Made by a program: the position numbers and the translations under genes
Source: Cladosporium sp. IMV 00045
Lineage: Eukaryota; Ascomycota; Dothideomycetes; Cladosporiales; Cladosporiaceae
Direction of reading: 5' to 3'
Length of the DNA stretch: 64,000 nucleotides
NCBI GenBank assembly: GCA_001931905.2
Contig: MSJI02000006.1
Location: forward strand, 1-64,000
Notes under the pieces: model-generated
Database searches by the model: none
What the model was told of the DNA's origin: nothing
The model's input: the letters and a program-made list of their open reading frames with translations, nothing else
Shown here: in pieces, positions 23,607 through 33,920 of the stretch
How positions within the stretch are numbered: the first letter of the stretch is position 1
How the letters are laid out: each line of letters opens with the position of its first letter

Positions 23607-25484
23607 ATGGAGGCCGACGATGGTATCGAGCTGCAGCATCGAAGCAAGCCTGCCGAAGCATCTATTCGCGGCTGCGATGGTATCTCTGAAGACGATGGGC
23701 CAAGTCCCGATGCCAATGCCGGCAACTCCAAAACACCTTCACGGCAGCTCGATGTACGTATTGATGGAGCATCTCCGAGAATGCGAGGCTAACACCATGC
23801 AAGAAGTATATCAACTTCCTGCCCACCATAGCATTCAGCGCAAACACTCAGGCATCATGGGAAGCTGTAGCAGTATCCTTCACTGCCGGGCTGCTCAATG
23901 GAGGTCCGGTATGTCAAACACACCACTGTAGCGCTAATCTGTTTAACCACACGCTAATTACCTCAGACATCGCTCGTCTATGGTAATCTTCTCTGTTGGT
24001 CTGGCAATCTCGCTGTCGCCGCGTCAATGGCCGAGATGGCCTCTATCAACCCCACTGTCGGCGCTCAATATCGCTGGTCCGCAATCTACGCGCCCAAGGG
24101 TTGTGGTCCAACAGCATTCTGGGGCCTGATCCAAGGCTGGATAACTGTCTTCGGATGAATGGCGGTGGTGTCATCCCCAGCGTTTCTCGTCGGCACCATC
24201 GCCCAAGGCTTAATAGTATTGAACAACGAGAGCTATGTTCCGCAGAATTGGCATGGCACACTACTCACCTGGGCACTTCTTGCCATTCCGGCCTTCTGCA
24301 ATATCTTCGCGCGAAGAATACTCAGCACCGTTGAGATCATTGGTGGAATCACACATACTCTCTTTTGGGTCATCTGGGTGGTCGTTCTGCTCACGATGGC
24401 TAGGCGAAGCTCGCGTGAGTACGTGTTCACTGAAACGTACAGTGGCATCGAGTTCGGTGGTTGGTCGAACGAGGGTGTATCCTGGTGTGTTGGTCTTTTG
24501 ACCGCCGCTTTTCCTCTCTCAGGTACCTGTTTCCCAAACAGATCAGATTAAACCCCATTCGCTGACGCACGACAGCCGTCGACGGAGTGATCCACATGAG
24601 CGATGAAGTCAAGGATGCCCGACGAATCCCCTAAAGTATGGTCCTTTCTGTGCTCATCAACGGTGTTCAGACTTTCATTCTGGTCGTTGTTCTCTTGCTT
24701 TGCATCGGAGATCCAGTAGCAGCGATCGAAGGTCCCACTCGATATCCAGTTATCGAGATTCTCCGCCAAGCAACCGGTTCGACAGCTGGTGCAACTGTAT
24801 TGATGGTGATGCTTTCCTGGAATGGTCTTGTCGCCCTCTTTTCGTCTCTAGCATCTGTCTCACGACTGACGTGGGTCTTTGCACGAGACCGCGGGCTGCC
24901 TTTCCCGGACTTCTTCGGACGTGTGTAAGTGGACATCTCGGGTTGACTCGCTTGTTGTGTGAAACAAATCGCAGGTTGAGTGCTGACGTCTCGCGATCCT
25001 GCTTCATCCCCATCTCTGTTCTCTGATTCTTTTCTGACCACTTCCAGTCATCCTACTCTTCGGATCCCGCTAAATTCCCTGTACCTGGTTTTGACAATCC
25101 TGTTCTTGCTCATGTTGACCAACATTGCTTCCACATCAGCCATTTACGCCATTCTCTCGCTCAACAACCTCGCCCTCTACATGTCATACCTCCAGATCGT
25201 GGGCTCTTTTTTTTATCTTCAAGATGCGTGGGGATGTACCAGCTTGGGGACCCTTCACGCTCGGTAAATGGGGATATGCCATCAATGTCTACGCCATTTG
25301 CTTTCTCATCTTCATCATCATCTGACTACCGTTTCCGCCTTACTTGCCAGTCACTGGGGACAACATGAATTATTCTGGACCGATCTTCGGTTTTGACCTG
25401 TGTGCGGCGCTGCTGGACTGGTTCATTTGGGGCCACAAGCGCTTCTCAGTGCGGACTAAGAAGACAGTATTTGATGAAGAGTAA
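23607..25484 (+). pseudogene. Amino-acid/GABA permease pseudogene (copy 1)
   Basis: The ancestral product was an APC-superfamily plasma-membrane permease. The start MEADDGIELQHRSKPAEAS, several introns and nearly all helices are recognisable: NLAVAASMAEMASINPTVGA, SPAFLVGTIAQGLIVLN, IPAFCNIFARRILSTVEIIG, VLMVMLSWNGLVALFSSLAS. Four lesions are visible. TGA stands at 24156-24158 where copy 2 has TGG, TAA at 24632-24634 where copy 2 has CAA, and TGA at 25323-25325 where copy 2 has TGG. A one-base insertion in the T run at about 25206-25213 shifts the frame. A 3-base deletion precedes the TAA. At 24375-24377 this copy keeps TGG where copy 2 has a stop. The gene cannot make a full permease. Confidence 0.85.
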
Positions 25485-25497
25485 GCAGATCATCAGC

Positions 25498-27005
25498 TCA
25501 TCCTTTGACAAATACTTTGATAAATTCATGAAGCTCTTTGGTTCCATGAGATGGTGCTCGTCTCAAGTAGAGTGAGAAGTTGGCCTCATCACTCACCGCC
25601 GTCTCAACGATCTTTCTGGTCAAACATTCGAGACCTGATACGATGTTTGCCACACCAAACTTCATGCGCTCATCGTCGGATAGGCTCCTAAGGGCTCGCT
25701 CCCATAGACAGCGCCAATGCTGCAGGGTCCGAAGGATCTTCGTTGACTGATCGGCCAACACCATGGCGACATGTAGATTGAAGATGACTTGCTGCGAAGC
25801 TACAATTGTTCCCATTGTCAGTTACTTCTCGCCTGCAAACACGGTCTCAATCGGTGCATTCCATACCACAAAGTGTCATATGCAAGTGAAATATGGGTAA
25901 CCCTGGTCCCTCGAGAGATGTTTGTGAGTAACAGCCACACGTTGCAGTGCCTGCTTGTCCCTTGGAAGGATGTCCAAAGCATACATCAACAGCGCAGCTT
26001 GGCAAAACTGAATGCTTTCTTCGGTATCGATCGAATCAGATGTGGGGGTGCAAAGTATTTCCAGCCGATGGAAGACAAATGAGTCCGTAAGGTCATAAAA
26101 AGCCCGTGCTGTAACAGCAAGCTGAGTTCTGTCGTGCTGACCGAAGTTATAAGCAGCGCCAGTAAGTATAGTCACTAGAAGCAGTGGTAAAGCAGCCTCT
26201 TCGATGCTGAAGGATGCCCAGTGTATGATCTGATAATGATAATGCCGTTTGCGGCAAAATGCTTCAACGAATGTGCGGACGTTGGAGATCGTGCAGAACT
26301 GGCACAAAGCTGCTAGATCAGAACGACTTTGGTGATAGACAGTCCCCTCGGCATAGGCCGTCACTTCCCTGATCAGAGCTTCTAGTCGAAGAGATAGTTG
26401 ATGATCATCTGATTCTTGCGAAACGATCGTATGAAGATAAGCTTCGTTGCCTGGGTAGTCCGGCATATCCAGCTGATCCTCCAGATCCAACGGGCCATGT
26501 TCGAACAGGAGTAAAATCGAAGGGTCCATGAAATCCAGAATATCGTCCCTCAAAGCATCGCCACGTGTCAATGACCGAGACGTTGGTCCTAGAAGAGGGC
26601 CATCTGGTTCCGAGACAACTGCTCTCTCTGTAATGAAATCCTGCTTCTCATCCGTGAACTCAAGCAAATATGACAAAGCAGTCTGACCGTAATAATCGTC
26701 GCAATCTTTTGATAGGCGATCTCGCGAGTGGGAGAGGGTTGCCACGCCGGCTGGTAATCGTATAGAGCCGCAGGACAGGTTGCGAGAGAAACATCGCTCG
26801 CATATCCCTTTAATACGGGCAGCATAGTGCACTTTAATTCGTAAACACTACTCGCAAGCTTTCTCCGACGTCCACGTTTTCCTTCTGGTAGAGCGCGGCC
26901 CTCTCGTTTGATATAGCGCTTAGCATGATGTTTGGCACCATCCACCCGGGAGAAGCAGGTTGAACAGAACGGACATACGCGGCTGTCACAATGCAGAATG
27001 GTCAT
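25498..27005 (-). pseudogene. C2H2-type/Zn2Cys6 transcription factor pseudogene (copy 1)
   Basis: The ancestral product was a nuclear regulator with an N-terminal zinc finger, a Zn2Cys6 DNA-binding cluster and a fungal-specific transcription-factor domain. The start is at 27005, then CPFCSTCFSRVDGAKHHAKR. Compared with copy 2, a one-base deletion at about 26860 shifts the frame just before the Zn2Cys6 cluster, and in the restored frame TAG replaces GAA at 26848-26850. One cluster cysteine has become Tyr. A deletion of about 330 bases at about 25,920 removes part of the C-terminal domain. The middle domain (for example FVEAFCRKRHYHYQIIHWAS) and a last exon (ALRSLSDDERMKFGVANIV) remain readable. 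It lies convergent with the permease pseudogene, 13 bases apart, suggesting the permease may once have been its target. Confidence 0.8.
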
Positions 27006-27628
27006 GCTACTAGCTCCAGCACTGATCAGCCGGCGAAGAGAAAATGGCTCGATGGATCCGGTGGCCGGGCATGTATTGTTGGGATGTGAAGGAGACGAGA
27101 GTGTTTTTTCCGAGGGTGGAATTCCTCCTGCTTCCTTGGCCTCCCTGGGAGACCTATGCAAGTTCCACATTTATGTCTATGTACAGCGAGCGGGTGTGAT
27201 TTGACCGACGTATAGCTGGCTGTGGGAGTGCAATAAAAGCGACGAGTGTTAGTAAACCGAGCAGTGTTGAATTGCCGAAGAGTGTGATTTTCCCGAAAAT
27301 GATGTTCTTCGTTCTGTCATATATATCATCTATAATCCCATCATTTGAGCAAATCTACTGCATACCTAAAAATCGCATGATCTGCTGAAGGCCATGTACT
27401 TGTCACCAGCAGCCGCATGTACGTCTGTCGCACCCGTTTATTCGAATTTTGCATTATTGACTCGCCTGGCGATCTCAAGTAAAGGCCATGCCATTTCTAC
27501 CTGTTCGCCGTCAAGCCTTGCACTGTCATTATCGACTCTATCAAGGAAATGCCACGCAGAAGAGGCGTTTTTCTGAACCTCGATTAGGAGCGTCGACAAA
27601 GGACCATGAACAACGCGGACTTTCCTCC
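27006..27628. other. Intergenic (copy 1)
   Basis: Upstream of the regulator relic; matched in copy 2 at about 47759-48384. Short open frames lack motifs. No feature is supported. Confidence 0.4.
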
Positions 27629-28174
27629 GAGGTCAAGCCAACCGGTGTGAGGGAGAACTCGTTGTGAGATTACCTTAGAGCGACAACGAGACTTAACCCG
27701 CAGGCTGACGAGCGACTTTCTTCTGCAGAACCACGATTGACAAGCTGATTGCCTGAACACGCAATGGCTCGCTATGGCCATTGACATTTGCCCTTGCCTG
27801 CTGCGGCATTGAAATAATGCATGCATCGATGCCTACGACCAAGATCGTTTGGGCATCATCTTCCGTGCGTCCCCAAGACAGGCAGACGTAATGATTGTCG
27901 CTGGCACCATGACAAACAAGATGGCACCCGCGGTCCGCCTTGTTTACGACCAAATGCCAGACCCCAAATGGGTGATCAGCATGGGAAGTTGTGCGAATGG
28001 TGGAGGATACTATCACTACAGCTACAGTGTATTGCGGGGCGTAGACCGGATCCTTCCAGTGGATATCTTTGTCCCAGGTTGTCCTCCGACAGCCGAGGCA
28101 CTGTTGTATGGAATCTTCCAGCTACAGCGCAAGATAAGAAGGACAAAGGTGATAGGATGTGGTAACGTACATAG
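27629..28174 (+). pseudogene. Complex I PSST subunit (NDUFS7/NuoB) pseudogene, copy 1
   Basis: The ancestral protein is the mitochondrial complex I subunit that holds the terminal 4Fe-4S cluster N2. The conserved core is unmistakable: [59 protein letters not shown], and [20 protein letters not shown]. Lesions are TGA for Trp at 27754-27756, a 4-base deletion at about 27833 that removes the CPRYDQ-type junction seen intact in copy 2, and a one-base loss near 28152 that scrambles the usual WYRK/R C-terminus. An upstream exon is possible (donor-like gtgaga at about 27663, acceptor-like tgcag near 27727), but no mitochondrial presequence is identifiable. Because complex I normally needs one intact PSST gene, this must be an extra, dead copy. 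Confidence 0.82.
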
Positions 28175-28675
28175 CCTCAATCGCTTGTCTGCGCCAGGTG
28201 TGCGAACGGGCGGAAGCATTCAGCTACGTTGTCCAGGACATGGCGTGAGGGTTGTCGTCAGAAATCCCAGAAGCCAATTTATGCAGTGCGACATCTTTTC
28301 TTCGTTGTAGACGTCTGAGTCTGTCAATCGAGCGCTGTCACACCTGAGATACTCCGGCACCGATTGAACTTCCTAGCCATGCGTGTTTCTGGGACGTATG
28401 AGAATAAATTAGCGATATGCATAAGCTCTTGAGGCCAGGGGGAATTGGACCTCAAGGAGCCTATGACGTTTTATTATTGTTTTTTTGTTTGAAGCTATAT
28501 ACCATAATGCGTTGGCCAAAGAACCTGTAAGAGTGGTAGTTTTACTCTGGTTGGTGAGAATGGAATAGGAAGAGATTAAGTACGCCGGCTAAGAGGAAAA
28601 CGAGTGTAAGGCGAAGAGAATACGAAAGGGAAAGGAAGAGTTGGACGGGAAAGGGTCAGCTTTGTGCCAGAACCA
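28175..28675. other. Intergenic (copy 1)
   Basis: 500 bases between the convergent complex I relic and GMC gene; 3' flank of both. No gene seen. Confidence 0.4.
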
Positions 28676-30682
28676 TTATTCCTGTCCCTTCAAGATGATG
28701 TCGGCGATCTTCTCCGCGAGAGCATAGATGGTGCTCTGCGGGTGGCCCGGGGGCAGAAACGGGAAAGAACTGGCGTCGACCACACGCAGACCGTCAACGC
28801 CGAAGACCCTGGCTTGGGAGTCGATGACATCCATCTCATCGACGCGCTCGGGCACACCGTTGTTCATCGTGCTCTTGCCCATTCTGCAGGTCGAAGCTGC
28901 GTGCCAGACGGTCATGAGACTATCGCGAACGAGGTCCAGGATCGCTTCGTCGCTATCAACATCGAGGCCAGGGTACTTCTCTACGCCCGCCTCCTCGAGT
29001 TGTGACTCAACAGCAGGCGTGCGGAAGACTTCGCGCATGCGGCGATACCATGCGATGGCAACCTCCTGGTCGACAGGGTCGCTCAGCCAGTTCGGGTTGA
29101 TTGCAGGGGCGCGGAGTGGGTCTGATGACTTGAGAGTGATGTTACCGCGGGATAGAGGGGCAACCATAGCACCGAGTATGGTGACATAGTTCTTGCCATC
29201 CAGAGGTTGTTGTAACAAAGGAAATCTGAAATTGCTGATATAGGCGTCTGTAGCGATGTGCTCGACCTCGGGCCAGTCCTCCGGGAAGTCGTCCAGAGCG
29301 TCTAGCGTCTTTTGGCTAAATTTGTCGCGGTAAGAGGGTATTTTGGAAAGCTTCTCCCATCCCAATAAATCCGCAATGTAGGTTAATGGCCCTGTGCTAC
29401 TGGCGATGTACTCAACGAGTCCCGCCGTCGCAAATTTGAGCAGACTTCCTCCCAGTGTCTCAAACTTGACGGAGTACGACGGCCCAAATAGGACGTGGTC
29501 CCACATGTTCTGTCCAACGCCTGGAGCAGACACGATTTGATTAATGCCGTGCTCCGAAAGGGTGTCCGAGGGACCAATGCCAGAAAGCATCAGGATTTGA
29601 GGGGACTGGAAGGCGCCCGCAGAGACGATGACTTCCTTGCGGGCGTTAATCGTGTATTTCGAAAGGCCGAGAAGGGCGCTGACTTCGACACCGGTAGCCT
29701 TGGGCCTTCCGGAAGACTCATCAAAGAGAACCCGACGTGCTTGCGTGTGAGTGAAGACCTTCAGGTTTCGACCAGTCTCACTGCTCGCGTTGACGGCATG
29801 GATGTAAGCGGCCGAGGTGCTTCTTGTCTGATCGCTAGCGCGGACAGTGCTCTGAGACCAGTGATAGCCCAACAGATTTCCATTGTTGAATCCATCGGTT
29901 TCCTTGATACCCAAGGCCTGGAAGCCCTTCTCCAACCAGGTCGCCCAGATGGTCACCCAATTCGAATAGCCGACATGGACTGGGCCGCCGGAGCTGTAGA
30001 AGGCGGAGTCGTCGTATTCTTCGGTGATATTCGTGAAACGTCTGTCCTTTGGAGGGGTGAAGTCAATCGAGCGTTGGAAGTAGGGCATGAGGCTGTCCAG
30101 TGTATAGCTCTGATCGTCGACGTCGTCTGCCCACTTTTGGTAGCTTCCTGTACTTCCACGATGATAGACCATGAAGTTTAAGGCGCTGCTTCCGCCCAAG
30201 CACTTGCCCCTGGCGTAAGAGATCTCGCGACCGTTCAATGCGGGTTGCGGCTCGGTGATGAACGCCCAATCCGTGGTCGGCACAGTATCCAGCGGGCTTG
30301 ATCCCACACCGAAAAGGCCTCCTGCGGGCGTCGTCCCGAAGACAGGCTTTTCGACTTCGTAATATCCTCCAGCTTCGATTATGGCGACGCTGTGTCCTCC
30401 CTCGGCCAGCCTGGCACCAATTCCAGCACCAGCTGTGCCACCTCCGATCACGACATAATCGAAGGTCTGCTCTCCCGCGAGCACCCCAGCAACAGCTCCA
30501 AGTGTTCCCTCGATGTAGCCATCACCTTGGAGGATGTTTTCGGCTGTTTCCAGGAGAGGGCCAGTGATTGAACTGCCAATTCCGATAGATTTGACCAAAT
30601 CTAAAAGTCCGAGTCTTGCACTTGTTGATCCAACCTGCGCCAGCAAAGCTGTCGGCAGCGTCAGCACCGTTTTGAGTAACAT
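28676..30682 (-). CDS. Secreted GMC oxidoreductase, aryl-alcohol-oxidase/choline-dehydrogenase-like (copy 1)
   Basis: Predicted secreted FAD-dependent alcohol oxidase or dehydrogenase; the substrate is unknown. It is a single exon of 668 residues, within the size range of fungal GMC enzymes. A signal peptide (MLLKTVLTLPTALLAQVGS) is followed by the FAD-binding Rossmann loop FDYVVIGGGTAGAG at residues 74-87. GMC signature 1 covers about 158-175 (RGKCLGGSSALNFMVYHRG) and signature 2 about 354-371 (SAGAFQSPQILMLSGIGP). The catalytic pair corresponding to the two His of glucose oxidase is H594 (VWHAASTCRMG) and H647 (PPGHPQST). N-glycosylation sequons are present (NIT, NAS). The partner copy differs at about 20 of 668 positions, and none of these is a motif residue, so both copies appear constrained. 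Upstream is 3.2 kb without a gene. Confidence 0.92.
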   Translation of the reverse strand: MLLKTVLTLPTALLAQVGSTSARLGLLDLVKSIGIGSSITGPLLETAENILQGDGYIEGTLGAVAGVLAGEQTFDYVVIGGGTAGAGIGARLAEGGHSVAIIEAGGYYEVEKPVFGTTPAGGLFGVGSSPLDTVPTTDWAFITEPQPALNGREISYARGKCLGGSSALNFMVYHRGSTGSYQKWADDVDDQSYTLDSLMPYFQRSIDFTPPKDRRFTNITEEYDDSAFYSSGGPVHVGYSNWVTIWATWLEKGFQALGIKETDGFNNGNLLGYHWSQSTVRASDQTRSTSAAYIHAVNASSETGRNLKVFTHTQARRVLFDESSGRPKATGVEVSALLGLSKYTINARKEVIVSAGAFQSPQILMLSGIGPSDTLSEHGINQIVSAPGVGQNMWDHVLFGPSYSVKFETLGGSLLKFATAGLVEYIASSTGPLTYIADLLGWEKLSKIPSYRDKFSQKTLDALDDFPEDWPEVEHIATDAYISNFRFPLLQQPLDGKNYVTILGAMVAPLSRGNITLKSSDPLRAPAINPNWLSDPVDQEVAIAWYRRMREVFRTPAVESQLEEAGVEKYPGLDVDSDEAILDLVRDSLMTVWHAASTCRMGKSTMNNGVPERVDEMDVIDSQARVFGVDGLRVVDASSFPFLPPGHPQSTIYALAEKIADIILKGQE

Positions 30683-33600
30683 TGTTTAAGGAGTGGATGG
30701 CATCCTCCTGGATCGCGTGGGCGTGGGGAGTAGGGCACACTTGTAGTAGTTGACACACGCCACTCCGCCTACCCGGAAGACGCTCGACGATTAGCAGTCT
30801 GTGCCTTGGTCCACGATATTGTTTGTCTGTGATTCGCTGATGGTGTTGCGGGCACTCTTCGGCGTGGGCCAACGTTCACCAAAGCTGTGAAAGCGACAGC
30901 TTAAGCCTGACTCGCGAGCCCGATGTGTGAAATGAGAACGTTGCAAGCTTCAAGTTTGTTCCTAACAAGTCGACGAAGGATTTTCACTCACGTGGCCGTT
31001 GTTTCGAAAATGTGCATATGGCATTTGGTAGGCGCTTCGCAATTTTGAAGAATGGAGGGGCAAGGACGACATGTTGCTGGCATCATTACGAAGGGGGCTC
31101 CATTCATGTAAGCCCGGTTTCCGTCACACTGCGTAGATAAAACCCGCGCATGCACCATAAAGCAATATTTTGCAAACGCAGAAGCATACAATGGATGGCC
31201 GGACACTGAATGCTTTGTTCTAGCAAAAATCACAAAGCAAGTCCTTTCGACGACGTGGTAGCGCTGATGTGACGAGGATCTTCGTGCATCCGAGTTATGC
31301 AGACAGCTGACATAGTCAAATCGGTGTCGAGTCAGTACGACCAAGGTTTTTTGGCACGATTTGCGACTCGAGAACAAGTAGAGGTTCAAAAGTTCCGTGC
31401 GGATCGTATACTTGGGAATCCTTACATTGATCATCACAGGCTTCCCCACAGGACCCTGTAGATCTCTTCCTTTGCCGCGCGATACGCGGTGGTGAACTCC
31501 GGAGATCCGGATACGGACGTAGAACGAGATGCGCATGACTTGTGTTCCAGTCCATATGCCTTTTAGGTGACTGTTGCGATTTTCAGTCGTCAGCGATCTT
31601 CACGTGGCAATCTCACAAGTCCCGAGCTTGCGGTGCGCCGATCGCGTGCTGAAACAACGCTGTCCTGTATTCTGAGGATAGCCCCTTCTCGCTTGATGGC
31701 TTACTCCACTGTAACGGCGTGGCAGATTTGTGTGCTTGGTATAGTCTGCAGCACAAACCTTGGATGAGACGAAGGCAAAGTATGCCGTCACCGTGAGCAC
31801 CGCGCAGACCAGTCGCTCGACGAACAGGGATGGCAGCACACTTCGACAGGTTCGAAAGGAGCTGTGCAATCCTAACTTTCACAAGAAAAGAAACCATCGA
31901 GACTCTCGCTCACGCTGCTTCGCCGTCTTTTGGCATCTTCACATTCCAGCAAAGACGTTCGAAGTTGGGAGCTGGGAAGGCGACAAGCCTGGCGCGTTCT
32001 TCACAGAAATGCCCGCGGTGTGAGATCGTGCGGGATTTGCTCTGGCTTGACGGGTCCCGCATTAGGCGACGTGCATCGCTTTTTTCTACCTGAGTACTGA
32101 TTCGAGGTTTCGTCCATCATTGTGACGTCCGTCCGTCGAAGATCATGTGTTGCTTGGGGGAACGGCGTAGTTCAGCTTCTAGGCAGTTCTCGCATGTTGG
32201 CGATGCAGCTACCCCCAAAAATGTGCCAATGCACAATTGCAAAAAGTCAGAGATCCAGGCTAGCGGATAGCCTTGAAAAGTCCTCGGAATAAGCGGCCGC
32301 AAGATCGATGTTGTAAGAGCTTTGCACACAGAGCTCATCCAAGGAATCTGGCGGTGAGTGATGCCGACTGCCAAACGGGGTTCTGCCTGGGTATTTTGGA
32401 TGTGCCGACCCTCTCCATGGAAGCAAGGCTATCAAACAGAAATCTGACGAATCGCTAGACTTCGTGGGTAGCAAAGCAAGCAGTGATCTCTCCAGTCACA
32501 TAGAGGTTCAGCCCGCGTAGTTCCACATCATTGGAAGGAGCCGCAGCCTTATTCAGCTTCTCAGCATCGATCCCTCCTCAATCTGGGCAAGGCAACGATG
32601 TACGACAGATAGATGACTCGTGGACAGACACCGCACTTGTGATTCTTGGAGGATGGCCCAATCCAAATGACCTCTCAGCAGTCCTAAGGCACTTCATGAC
32701 TAACCCGGTGAGCTCATGGGATCCATGTGTGATCGCGATGGATTGTCAACGTCAAAAGTCGTGATGGGGGCTCAGCTCCAGTCCGAAAGACCTGTGTCCA
32801 AAGGGTCGACGGGCGTGAGGCCACTCTGTCTCCTGCTGAAGCGCGAGACTCGCGTTATCGAAGTCTTTCGTTAGGCGAGGTGAACTGATGCGGCGTTGCC
32901 TCCCGATGGACTCCTTATCAGCGCTGGGCATGCTTGGATCGGCTTTGTTAAGCTCAGATTATATGATCATGCTTGATATGAAGTTACTCTTCTCTGTTAA
33001 TCTCTTCTCGTATTTTCTGTGATGGGTCTAGACGGCAGAACGCTCCCATCTAAGTTCCGGCAGGCATTGGAGTGTTGGTAGTAGTGATCAGGGCGAGAGG
33101 AAGACTGGGAAGGCAGAAAATATGACATGCCGCGTGACGAGTCGCTCCCACGATTGTCCATGAAGGCGACAGTCTAAGTGATGAGATGATGCCCTCACCG
33201 CAGACAGGGGCGTTCGCCTCTGCTTCTTCTTGAGCGGCTGCAAACTGTGCCTCACACCCTCAAGAACAGAAAATTTGGTAAGCCATTCTAGGAGATGCGT
33301 GGCAAATCCAAGTACGGGAAGATGGAGTAGTACATGAGATACTCCTTAAGTAAGGATACGTGCGTGTTGAGAGGAAGATGGCAGTGGCGAGCGGAGAGCG
33401 CCAGGCAAAGCTCGGGCGGCATTTCGCTCGCCTCGGGACAGCTCAAATCTGCAACTCCTTTCGCAGACAAACCTTGCCTCTTAAAAAACCCATCACATCA
33501 CGAATTATCACAAGCTCGCCTCTCTTTTGGTTTGCGGCATGAAAGTCGACATGTTGACACTCGTGATCACAACCAATAGTGTTGAGCTGAACCTAGAGAT

Positions 33601-33920
33601 TCCGCCTCACCACAGTAGTGCCGCAATATGTTAAGCGCCGTCCAGTGCTTCAGATGCCACGGCCAAGATCCGCTACGGCATGCAAGGTGTAGCTTGGTAG
33701 CATGCTATTGGGACAAAACACTCTTGGGCGTTTAACAGCATGCTCGATGGTAGCCATCAACATCTAAGTCAAGGATAGATTGATGCCCCGGCGGCCGCGT
33801 TCAACGGTACACCACAGTTAAGTACATTGCGGATCTCTTTGCTGTCTGTTTCGTTGCAATCTTCGCACCATGTCATAATTGCTTCTGCTTAATTTCATTC
33901 CTTACTTTGTCGCCTTTGCC
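30683..33920. other. Long intergenic region (copy 1), no supported gene
   Basis: 3.2 kb between the divergent GMC and surface-protein genes. Many open frames of 60-180 residues occur, but none carries a motif and most are broken in copy 2. Near 32,465-32,590 (-) lies the counterpart of a short open frame of copy 2 (53206-53391), here interrupted by TGA. About 490 bases at about 32,885-33,385 have no counterpart in copy 2. The region 33,540-33,920 probably includes the promoter of the surface-protein gene. Confidence 0.45.
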
